64,000 nt of DNA from Secundilactobacillus oryzae JCM 18671. GTDB taxonomy: Bacteria > Bacillota > Bacilli > Lactobacillales > Lactobacillaceae. Made by a program: the position numbers and the translations under genes. Under the pieces are notes generated by a model, which worked only from the letters and a program-made list of their open reading frames with translations, made no database searches and had not been told where the DNA came from. Of the stretch, positions 8,879 through 15,713 are shown in pieces (within the stretch, counting starts at the first letter, position 1; each line of letters begins with the position of its first letter). Location: NCBI RefSeq assembly GCF_000740055.1, contig NZ_BBJM01000003.1, positions 1 through 64,000 on the forward strand, given 5' to 3'.

Positions 8879-8917
8879 AAAATCCTGTTAGCCAGAAAAC
8901 TGGTTAACAGGATTTTA
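8879..8917. terminator. Bidirectional terminator between pepF and spxH
   Basis: A 17-bp stem (8879-8895 / 8900-8916, one G-U) with an AAAA loop, flanked by A and T runs on both sides. The outer arm AAAATCCTGTTA shares its sequence with the inverted repeat at 41-86. Confidence 0.9.
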
Positions 8918-9511
8918 TAGTACACGGAAATTATTGCGACTACCGTATTCTTCTTGTGCTTCATTAATTGAAAAGCCTTGGCTTTCACATACTTCTTTTA
9001 CGATAGGGTAGCTGATTTCTTCTACCTTCAAACCGGCATCTTCCGATAAAGCGTTATAGAAGACGGCTGTCGAAGGATGTTGAATCCCCATTTCAGCGGC
9101 CAGACGTTGATCCGTAATGAAGGATTTTCTAGCGATCTCGGAATGACGATCTTCCAAAAACATATCCATATCTAAGTGAGTGGCATCTGCAACCAAAGTA
9201 GCTAAGTCTTCTGAATAGGAAAGTTCATTTTCAATCATCGTATCTTGTAACCGAATTAAAAATTGACGGCCACGTTTTTTTCCTTGAAATAGAGCGGCTT
9301 TGTAATCAAGAATAGTACGATAACGATCTTGGTAAGCTTGATTACGTTCAGCCAAGCTGGCATTGTGGGTGTGTCCCATTTGCATGCTCAGCAAAGGTAT
9401 AAATTGATAAGATATCTTTTCTGGCAATTCTCTCGCCAATTTAAGGATTGTCCGCTCAGACGCTAAACATTTTCCCCCTAGCGGATTCACGAATAAATAA
9501 ATTTCTAGCAA
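8915..9511 (-). CDS. spxH: SpxH/YjbH-type DsbA-fold adaptor
   Basis: A thioredoxin/DsbA-fold protein that in Bacillus and Staphylococcus presents Spx to ClpXP. The first strand IYLFVNPLGGKC leads into a helix, where the classical CxxC is reduced to a single cysteine (about residue 14). The rest is the helical insertion of the DsbA fold and a C-terminal helix. 198 residues from a TTG at 9511, which has GGGAGGAA just upstream; a GTG at 9526 lies inside that ribosome binding site. It is in the position yjbH holds in Bacillus (pepF-yjbH-...-relQ) but transcribed convergent to pepF. Assignment rests on fold plus synteny. Confidence 0.82.
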   Translation of the reverse strand: MLEIYLFVNPLGGKCLASERTILKLARELPEKISYQFIPLLSMQMGHTHNASLAERNQAYQDRYRTILDYKAALFQGKKRGRQFLIRLQDTMIENELSYSEDLATLVADATHLDMDMFLEDRHSEIARKSFITDQRLAAEMGIQHPSTAVFYNALSEDAGLKVEEISYPIVKEVCESQGFSINEAQEEYGSRNNFRVL

Positions 9512-9792
9512 AATAGTTCCTCCCACATTCTTGTACTTACGCCTTGTATGTAAGTCAAAAATTGTTTATTCAGAATAATTGAATTCGTGAAAAAAAGCAA
9601 CCAATATACACTTGATTGATTTAACAAGATTATAATGCGCCATTTTAATCGCAGAGTAAAGTTTTTTGACTTATCAAGGAAAAATTTATGAAACGAGACA
9701 TGAAAAAGTGCACTGTTTCTTTCGCAAAGTGAAATCTATGATAGAATTGAATAGGCTAAGAAACCTTAAGAAGATACAGCGGGGTGAACAAT
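9512..9792. other. Divergent intergenic region spxH / relQ
   Basis: 281 bp without a gene. It holds a palindrome TTATTC-A-GAATAA (9566-9578), a minus-strand TTGACT-N17-TACAAG possibly serving spxH (about 9557-9529), and TAGAAT near 9744 that could be the relQ -10. In Bacillus a CYTH-domain gene (yjbK) stands near here; none is present. Confidence 0.4.
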
Positions 9793-10452
9793 ATGATTGA
9801 GGATTGGAACCATGTTTTATTACCATATAAACAAGCTGTTAGCGAGTTAAAAATAAAGCTTAGGGGCATTCGCGAGCAGTTTCAAAATCAAAATGAACGG
9901 GCGCCAATTGAATTTGTCACCGGCCGTGTCAAACCAATCGATAGCATTCAAGAAAAGATGCAACGTCGGCATGTTGCTGAAGAACGTCTCGAGCAAGATA
10001 TGGAAGATATTGCGGGATTGCGCATTATGTGCCAGTTTGTGGAAGACATCTATCAAGTTGTTGATTTACTTAGAAAAAGAACCGATTTAAAGATTTTGGA
10101 AGAACGCGATTACATTCATAATGAAAAACCGAGTGGTTATCGTTCATATCACATTGTGATTGAATATCCCGTCCAGTTGATTGGCGGCGAAAAGAAGATT
10201 TTAGCAGAGATTCAGATTCGCACATTGGCGATGAATTTCTGGGCAACAATCGAACACTCCTTAAACTACAAGTATCAGGGAGAGTTCCCTGAGGAGCTTA
10301 GCGAGCGACTCCATCGAGCTGCCGAAGCTGCTTTTAAACTTGATACAGAAATGTCGGAAATTAGAGAAGAAATTCAAGAGGCGCAACACCTGTTCTCGTT
10401 TGGCAAGGGTGAAATTGTCAGAAAACGGAACCAGCAAAATAAGGATGATTAA
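9793..10452 (+). CDS. relQ: Small alarmone synthetase RelQ
   Basis: A single-domain (p)ppGpp synthetase that transfers pyrophosphate from ATP to GDP/GTP (or GMP) in the cytoplasm; it lacks the HD hydrolase, TGS and ACT domains of Rel. Motifs: R near 57 followed by EDIAGLRIMCQF (Mg-binding Asp), PSGYRSYH (nucleotide stacking), EIQIRT and an HSLNYKY segment. 219 residues, the typical SAS length. ATG at 9793 follows GGGGTG; a GTG at 9784 overlaps that site. The gene is followed after 1 nt by nadK and then an overlapping rluD, the same order as yjbM-ppnK-rluD in Bacillus. Confidence 0.93.
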   Translation: MIEDWNHVLLPYKQAVSELKIKLRGIREQFQNQNERAPIEFVTGRVKPIDSIQEKMQRRHVAEERLEQDMEDIAGLRIMCQFVEDIYQVVDLLRKRTDLKILEERDYIHNEKPSGYRSYHIVIEYPVQLIGGEKKILAEIQIRTLAMNFWATIEHSLNYKYQGEFPEELSERLHRAAEAAFKLDTEMSEIREEIQEAQHLFSFGKGEIVRKRNQQNKDD

Positions 10453-10453
10453 G

Positions 10454-11263
10454 ATGAGAATTGCAATTTTTAGCAATAAAGGCGAGGCATCACGAAAAGT
10501 AGCCGACGCCTTAAATAAATTAATAACGAAGAGTCCAAGCTTGTTGCTAGATGGCCTAAATCCCGACATCGTGATTTCTGTTGGTGGAGACGGAACGCTA
10601 CTATCTGCTTTTCACCACTACATCGATCGCTTGGAAGATATCCGTTTTGTTGGTATCCATACCGGCCATTTAGGCTTTTACACGGATTGGCGTGATTATG
10701 AGGTGAACGAGCTCGTCAAAAGTCTTGAACACGACGATGGTCAAAGTGTCAGCTACCCATTGTTGGATGTTCAAGTGGCTTACCAAGACGATGAGATTAC
10801 CGATACCATTTTGGCGTTGAATGAATCCACAATCAAACGACCAACGAATACGATGCAGGCAGATATTTACATCAAGGGCGAATTTTTTGAAAGTTTTCGT
10901 GGGGATGGTCTTTGTATTTCAACGCCAACGGGTTCAACGGCATATAATAAATCAGTTGGTGGCGCAATCATTAACCCCCAATTTGATGCGATTCAGGTTA
11001 CCGAAATTGCGTCAATCAACAATCGGGTGTTCAGAACCATTGGCTCGCCGTTGATCTTGCCAGCAGATGAGTGGATTAGAATCGTGCCAGAAGCTGGAGA
11101 TACGGACGTGCTGACCTGTGACCAATTGACCGTTTCTGATCGACCCATTAAATCGATCTCGTATCGGATTTCGCAGCAACGGATTTCATTTGCACAATAC
11201 CGGCACACACAATTTTGGAAACGAGTGAGCGGCTCGTTCATCGGGCAAGGTAATCATGACTGA
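10454..11263 (+). CDS. nadK: NAD kinase
   Basis: Phosphorylates NAD to NADP using ATP (or polyphosphate), setting the cell's NADPH supply. The Gly-rich motif GGDGT is at residues 44-48 and the second family motif STPTGSTAYNKSVGG follows near 155-170. 269 residues from the ATG at 10454, with AAGGA 8 nt upstream; the reading frame extends further upstream inside relQ but without start signal and beyond family length. It is 1 nt from relQ and overlaps rluD by 8 nt, so the three are translationally coupled. Confidence 0.95.
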   Translation: MRIAIFSNKGEASRKVADALNKLITKSPSLLLDGLNPDIVISVGGDGTLLSAFHHYIDRLEDIRFVGIHTGHLGFYTDWRDYEVNELVKSLEHDDGQSVSYPLLDVQVAYQDDEITDTILALNESTIKRPTNTMQADIYIKGEFFESFRGDGLCISTPTGSTAYNKSVGGAIINPQFDAIQVTEIASINNRVFRTIGSPLILPADEWIRIVPEAGDTDVLTCDQLTVSDRPIKSISYRISQQRISFAQYRHTQFWKRVSGSFIGQGNHD

Positions 11264-12155
11264 ATTCGCCTGGAAGAACCAAAGTCGAACGCCACTGAAA
11301 GTGAGGACACTTCTAGCTGAACATGGGGTTACGAGGACGTTGTTAAAACAGATTAAATATCATGGGGGACTTGTAGAGGTTAATGGTGTCGAGCGTCGTG
11401 TGAATGAGAATCTGGATTATGGTGATGAAATTAGGTTAGTTTTACCACCCGAACCAGGTAATGACGTGATTTCACCATCAAATATCCCGTTAGATATTTT
11501 ATTCGAAGATGATCATTTTCTCGTGGTTAATAAGCCAGCTAAGGTCGCCTCTGTACCTTCACATGTGTATCCAACCGACTCTTTGAGTAATCGGGTGAAG
11601 GGCTATTATTTAAGGCAACACTATGAGAATCAAGTCACCCACATTGTGACACGGCTAGACCGGGAAACTAGTGGTGTAGTCATTTTTGCTAAGCATCATC
11701 TTGCCCATTCGGTGCTGGACCTACAATTGAAGAAGCATTCACTGAAGAAGACTTACTTAGCGGTTGCTGAGGGTCAAATTGACAGTGAACATGATGTCAT
11801 CAATCTACCAATTGATCGTGCACCTGATTCGTTCGTAAAGCGTCAGGTTATTCCAGGAGGTAAGCCTTCTGTGACGGAGTTTTGGCGAATCAAGCAAATG
11901 CGGACAGCAACCTTGTTGCGGATCCAATTACATACGGGGCGCACACACCAGATTCGAGTCCATTTTGAAGCAATCGGTCATCCGCTCATAGGAGACTGGC
12001 TGTATGGCTCAACTAATAATCCGTGGATTAATCGGCAGGCGTTGCACTGCATGTCAGTCAGCTTCTATCACCCGTTTTTAGGGCGAACTATTCAATGTAT
12101 TACACCGATACCTCAAGACATGGCAACCTTGATTTCTGAAGAATCGAAACTATAA
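11256..12155 (+). CDS. RluA-family 23S rRNA/tRNA pseudouridine synthase (RluD-like)
   Basis: Converts specific uridines in RNA to pseudouridine. An N-terminal S4-like RNA-binding region (residues about 15-75, ending YGDEI) is followed by the synthase domain with the catalytic RLDRETSG motif (D135) and the R-QIRVHFEAIGHPLIGDWLYG end motif. 299 residues, normal. The ATG overlaps the end of nadK by 8 nt. The target position (RluD, RluC or RluA type) cannot be told from sequence alone; Bacillus synteny suggests an RluD/YjbO-like enzyme. A terminator follows. Confidence 0.9.
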   Translation: MTEFAWKNQSRTPLKVRTLLAEHGVTRTLLKQIKYHGGLVEVNGVERRVNENLDYGDEIRLVLPPEPGNDVISPSNIPLDILFEDDHFLVVNKPAKVASVPSHVYPTDSLSNRVKGYYLRQHYENQVTHIVTRLDRETSGVVIFAKHHLAHSVLDLQLKKHSLKKTYLAVAEGQIDSEHDVINLPIDRAPDSFVKRQVIPGGKPSVTEFWRIKQMRTATLLRIQLHTGRTHQIRVHFEAIGHPLIGDWLYGSTNNPWINRQALHCMSVSFYHPFLGRTIQCITPIPQDMATLISEESKL

Positions 12156-12158
12156 GAA

Positions 12159-12189
12159 AAGCGAGCTGCAATTTGCAGTTCGCTTTTTT
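12159..12189. terminator. Bidirectional terminator between rluD-like gene and cutC
   Basis: Stem AAGCGAGCTGCAA (12159-12171) / TTGCAGTTCGCTT (12173-12185) with a one-base nominal loop (so inner pairs open) and a T run; an A run on the other side makes it work for cutC too. Confidence 0.85.
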
Positions 12190-12195
12190 CAATTC

Positions 12196-12813
12196 TTAAG
12201 CTTGTTCTGGCAGAATGGCAAGTTGGGTAAAGTCCCCATTATTTTGGAATTGTGCCAGGTCGGTTGAGACTGATGTGCTGGTAGGGATGAGTTGCAGTTG
12301 ATGTGCTACAAGCGTCGTCGTTGCCGATTGTAATGCTGAAAGCTCTTGATTAATTGACGTGTAAACCCGAGTGAAGTCATTTTCGCTTAACCAATTCAAT
12401 TGGTCAACTGTTAGGTCGGACGGCTTTTGGTTGAGGCCAGTTGAAAAGCCAAGACTCATGCCACCCGCTGCAGCCACTAAGTTTGCCATTGCTTCTTCAT
12501 CCAGAGCTCCTGATTCATCAAGGGCACCAAAGACGACACCATCAACACCAAGCTGCTGAATACGCAATAAGTCGGTGTCCATAATTTTAATTTCGGCATC
12601 ATTGTACACAGCCTCGCCGTGGCGAGGACGGACAAGCACCGAAATCGTGACCCCGTGATCGTGAGCGTAATTGGTTGATTCGGCAATCGTGCCAAAGCTA
12701 GGTGTGACACCACCAGCTGTTAGGTCAGATGCTAATAAGAGTCGTTTAGCGCCGTTCGCAACGGCACTGGGTAGTTCAGCATAGTTCTGAACAATAATTT
12801 CATTAATTTGCAA
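12196..12813 (-). CDS. cutC: CutC family TIM-barrel protein
   Basis: A PF03932-type TIM barrel once linked to copper tolerance; a role in copper handling is disputed and the reaction is unknown. Recognisable pieces are LLLASDLTAGGVTPS, ISVLVRPR and DGVVFGALDESGALD (about residues 25-115). 205 residues, somewhat shorter than the 240-250 of enterobacterial CutC but usual for lactobacilli. The central FHRAFD-like segment of the family is replaced by GFSTGLNQ. TTG start with AGGAAGG 10 nt upstream on the minus strand. Divergent from the AI-2E family gene. It is 9 kb from copB and not in the copper operon. Confidence 0.85.
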   Translation of the reverse strand: MQINEIIVQNYAELPSAVANGAKRLLLASDLTAGGVTPSFGTIAESTNYAHDHGVTISVLVRPRHGEAVYNDAEIKIMDTDLLRIQQLGVDGVVFGALDESGALDEEAMANLVAAAGGMSLGFSTGLNQKPSDLTVDQLNWLSENDFTRVYTSINQELSALQSATTTLVAHQLQLIPTSTSVSTDLAQFQNNGDFTQLAILPEQA

Positions 12814-12917
12814 TTGTATAGATCCTTCCTTGCTTATTGCTAAAGATTCAAATTTCGTTATGCTACAATGATTATAAAGGACTCACCAATAAATAACTAG
12901 TGAGGAGGCTATCTAAT

Positions 12918-14075
12918 ATGAATAACGAAAAAACCAATCACTCCTGGTTTTATAACTGGGTAGTGAACAATCGACTCGTTTCCGTTTTAACGGTCATCTT
13001 ACTAGCATTATTAATTTTATTTACACTGAGCAAGGTTCAGTGGATTTTTTATCCGTTTAAGGCACTGTTCGGTATTATTGGTACACCGATTATTATTGCG
13101 GGCGTGTTTTACTATTTGATTAATCCCTTGGTGGATAAGCTTGAAGCACGTTTTAAAATCAAACGGGTTTGGAGTATTACTGGAGTCTTCATTTTAATCC
13201 TTGGTCTGATTGTTTGGGGAATCGTGGCAATTATTCCAATAATTCAGGAACAGATTGTCAGTTTATTAGCAAACTGGCCGGACTATTGGAACAAGGTCAT
13301 TGAGGAGCTAACAAAGTTTACCAATAATCCACATTTTGATTCATTCCGTCACCAGTTAGATGACTTTAACGATCAGTTATCGAAGCAGTATTCTGCCGTT
13401 TCGTCTGATTTTTTGAATCAGACGCTGAATTCCGTTGGTGGAGTGGTATCACGAGTGACAACTATCGCCGTTTCAATTATCACGGCGCCGTTTATTTTGT
13501 TCTATCTTTTAAAAGATGGTCACAAATTACCCACCTATATTGTTCGGGTGTTCCCAACTCGTGCTCGAAAGTCAATTGGGCAGGTATTGACGGCAATGAA
13601 TCATCAGGTTAGTAACTATGTTCGAGGACAATTAATCGTTGCCTTCTTCGTTGCTTTAATGTTTCTTGTAGGCTATTGGATTATTGGGTTAAAGTTTGCC
13701 TTGCTGCTGGCCATTTCAGCTGGCGTTTTGAATTTAGTTCCTTATTTGGGATCGTTTTTAGCATTAGTTCCCGCGATTGTCGTCGGGGCATTCGTTTCAC
13801 CACTGATGTTGGTCAAGGTGCTGATTGTATTTGTGATTGAACAGACCCTGGAAGGGCGATTTGTGTCACCACTGGTTTTGGGAAATACGCTTAAAATACA
13901 TCCAGTGACGATTATCGTTATTTTGCTAGCCGCCGGTAAACTATTTGGCGTTTTAGGCGTTATCTTAGGGATTCCAGGTTATGCAGTATTACGAGTATTC
14001 GTTACCCAGATATTCTGGTGGTATAAGCGGTATTCAGGCTTGTACGTTGAAGAAATTGAGTCTCATAAATATTAA
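12918..14075 (+). CDS. AI-2E/PerM-family membrane transporter
   Basis: A multi-pass membrane protein of the AI-2E transporter (UPF0118/PerM) family; members include quorum-signal exporters and Na+/H+ antiporters, so the substrate is not known. Hydrophobic segments are visible near residues 18-40, 50-75, 85-110, then a soluble-looking stretch (115-185) and about five helices to the C-terminus, with the family pattern LNLVPYLGSFLA and GRFVSPLVLGNTLKIHP. 385 residues. GAGGAGG precedes the ATG at 12918. rlmA starts 11 nt after the stop, so the two are probably one transcript. Confidence 0.85.
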   Translation: MNNEKTNHSWFYNWVVNNRLVSVLTVILLALLILFTLSKVQWIFYPFKALFGIIGTPIIIAGVFYYLINPLVDKLEARFKIKRVWSITGVFILILGLIVWGIVAIIPIIQEQIVSLLANWPDYWNKVIEELTKFTNNPHFDSFRHQLDDFNDQLSKQYSAVSSDFLNQTLNSVGGVVSRVTTIAVSIITAPFILFYLLKDGHKLPTYIVRVFPTRARKSIGQVLTAMNHQVSNYVRGQLIVAFFVALMFLVGYWIIGLKFALLLAISAGVLNLVPYLGSFLALVPAIVVGAFVSPLMLVKVLIVFVIEQTLEGRFVSPLVLGNTLKIHPVTIIVILLAAGKLFGVLGVILGIPGYAVLRVFVTQIFWWYKRYSGLYVEEIESHKY

Positions 14076-14086
14076 GGAGCAGTATC

Positions 14087-14938
14087 TTGAAAAAAATTGA
14101 GCGCGCAACTGCGTTTTTACAACAGCAACTAGGGCTATTTCGATGTCCGGTTTGTCATTTACCGTATACAACTGTTATTGAACACGGGATGACTTGTGAC
14201 AATGGACATGAGATGGATCTTTCCAAGAAAGGAACCCTCTATTTTCTTAATCATGAAGTATCTACTGAATACGATGCAGAAATGCTAAACTCTAGACGAC
14301 GAATTCTTTCTGCAGGATTATTTGATGGTTTTTTAGCAGCAATTTCTGAAGCAATGCCAAGCGCGGCTGCTACCATTTTAGATGTTGGTAGTGGTGAAGG
14401 GACACCGTTAAAAAAGTTATTAGATAGTAGAATAACAAAAAATGACACGGCTATTGGATTCGACATTTCCAAACCGGGCATTAATTTAGCCACACAATTG
14501 ACGTCTTCGGCATTTTGGTGTGTGGCTGATTTGGCCCAGTTACCATTTACTGATCACCAATTTGACGCCATCATCGATATTTTTTCGCCATCTGCTTACG
14601 CGGAGTTTAACCGTGTACTGAAACCTGGTGGAAAATTGCTAAAGGTTGTGCCAAATAGTCATTATCTAGTAGAATTACGTGAACTTTTGTATCCTGAAAC
14701 GAGTGCTAATCATTCCTATAGTAATGACCGGGTGGTGTCTTTGTTTAAGGATCATTACGCAAACGTGCAGGAGCAACCCATTCGTTATACGGTGCCAATT
14801 GATCAAGATCAATTTGCCGACCTATTGGCAATGACACCATTGAGTTGGGGAGCAGATCAGGCGCAGCTCACACAGGCACGTCAAGCACCACTTAGCGAAA
14901 TTACAGTGGATGTAACGCTGCTAATTGCGGAAGTATAA
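14087..14938 (+). CDS. rlmA: 23S rRNA (guanine-N1)-methyltransferase, RlmA family
   Basis: Methylates a guanine in helix 35 of 23S rRNA using S-adenosylmethionine. An N-terminal zinc finger is visible (FRCPVCHLPY with C20/C23 and MTCDNGHEMD), followed by the class I methyltransferase motif I ILDVGSGEG, the acidic loop IGFDISKPG and the CVADLAQLPF segment. Gram-positive members usually act at G748 (RlmA-II), Gram-negative at G745; the former is likely. 283 residues. TTG start with AAGGAG upstream. The gap of 11 nt to the AI-2E family gene implies co-transcription. Confidence 0.88.
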   Translation: MKKIERATAFLQQQLGLFRCPVCHLPYTTVIEHGMTCDNGHEMDLSKKGTLYFLNHEVSTEYDAEMLNSRRRILSAGLFDGFLAAISEAMPSAAATILDVGSGEGTPLKKLLDSRITKNDTAIGFDISKPGINLATQLTSSAFWCVADLAQLPFTDHQFDAIIDIFSPSAYAEFNRVLKPGGKLLKVVPNSHYLVELRELLYPETSANHSYSNDRVVSLFKDHYANVQEQPIRYTVPIDQDQFADLLAMTPLSWGADQAQLTQARQAPLSEITVDVTLLIAEV

Positions 14939-14971
14939 CGCTTTCATTAAAAATAAATAATTCACAAAGTA

Positions 14972-15000
14972 TTGCATAACGCACATAGAAGTGTTATATT
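14972..15000 (+). promoter_or_regulatory. Promoter of a possible small RNA
   Basis: TTGCAT (14972-14977), exact 17-bp spacer, TATATT (14995-15000). Predicted start of transcription near 15007. Confidence 0.6.
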
Positions 15001-15006
15001 CTCTAT

Positions 15007-15115
15007 GAGAAATCGTTTGGCAGTTGATATCGGTTTTGACCGTTAGTGGCTGACAATTTGCACTTCATTAACGCAGTTCCTCGCCGTGCCCACACCGAGG
15101 AGTTGCGTTTTTTTT
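15007..15115 (+). ncRNA. Candidate structured RNA between rlmA and trmL
   Basis: A roughly 110-nt segment lies between a good promoter and a strong terminator hairpin with no plausible protein. Its 5' half folds as TTGgCAG ... CTGaCAA enclosing CGGT/ACCG, and the 3' half is the terminator. I do not recognise a known riboswitch or sRNA family. It could equally be a 5' leader with attenuation for trmL, but trmL has its own promoter-like sequence downstream. Confidence 0.45.
15071..15115 (+). terminator. Terminator of the candidate small RNA
   Basis: ACGCAGTTCCTCG (15071-15083) pairs with CGAGGAGTTGCGT (15096-15108) with one G-G mismatch; a 12-nt loop and eight T follow the pattern of a Rho-independent terminator. 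Confidence 0.8.
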
Positions 15116-15121
15116 GCTGTC

Positions 15122-15151
15122 TTGCATAGCCTTTTTAAAAGGTGCTATCAT
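15122..15151 (+). promoter_or_regulatory. trmL promoter
   Basis: TTGCAT (15122-15127), 18-bp spacer, TATCAT (15146-15151), 30 bp before the ATG. Confidence 0.5.
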
Positions 15152-15181
15152 AAAGCAATAACATCGCAAAGAGGAGAACCT

Positions 15182-15694
15182 ATGACTAACCATATTGTAC
15201 TTTTTGAACCATTAATGCCCGCAAATACGGGAAACATTGCCAGAACTTGTGCGGGAACAGACACCGTATTAGATTTAATTGAACCATTGGGATTTTCCAT
15301 TGATGATAAGCACATGAAACGTGCAGGATTGGACTACTGGGATAAGGTTAAAATCAAAATTCACCAGAACTTGCCTGCTTTTGTGGACTCAATTCCAGAA
15401 AATGGCAAACTCTTTTTAGTTTCTAAGTTTGCTAACCAATCTTACGTTGATCCAGATTATGCTAATGAAGCAAATGATTATTACTTCTTATTTGGTAAGG
15501 AAACAACCGGATTGCCTGAACCCTTCATGAGAATGCATCCAGAAAAAGCAATTCGAATTCCACAAGATGACAGTAATATTCGGGCACTTAATCTTTCTAA
15601 TTCAGCTGCAATCGTCATTTATGAAGCATTACGTCAGCAGAACTTTAATCATTTGGAGCAAACACATTTGTACGACAACGACAAATTAAAATAA
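15182..15694 (+). CDS. trmL: tRNA (cytidine/uridine-34-2'-O)-methyltransferase TrmL
   Basis: A minimal SPOUT methyltransferase that methylates the wobble-base ribose of leucine tRNAs. Family motifs: LFEPLMPANTGNIARTC at the N-terminus, KRAGLDYWD in the middle, LFGKETTGLP, and the knot segment IRIPQDDSNIRALNLSNSAA. 170 residues, normal for a catalytic-domain-only enzyme. ATG at 15182 has GAGGAG 6 nt upstream; the frame is open further 5' but runs into the upstream terminator. The ftsK gene starts 19 nt after its stop, without a terminator. Confidence 0.92.
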   Translation: MTNHIVLFEPLMPANTGNIARTCAGTDTVLDLIEPLGFSIDDKHMKRAGLDYWDKVKIKIHQNLPAFVDSIPENGKLFLVSKFANQSYVDPDYANEANDYYFLFGKETTGLPEPFMRMHPEKAIRIPQDDSNIRALNLSNSAAIVIYEALRQQNFNHLEQTHLYDNDKLK

Positions 15695-15713
15695 GTAGTG
15701 GGGAGTACATACT

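Noticed and set aside
15005-15046. 13-codon ORF (MRNRLAVDIGFDR) as a leader peptide before trmL
   Set aside because: The ATG coincides with the predicted transcription start, leaving no ribosome binding site, and it has no run of one amino acid that would suggest attenuation.
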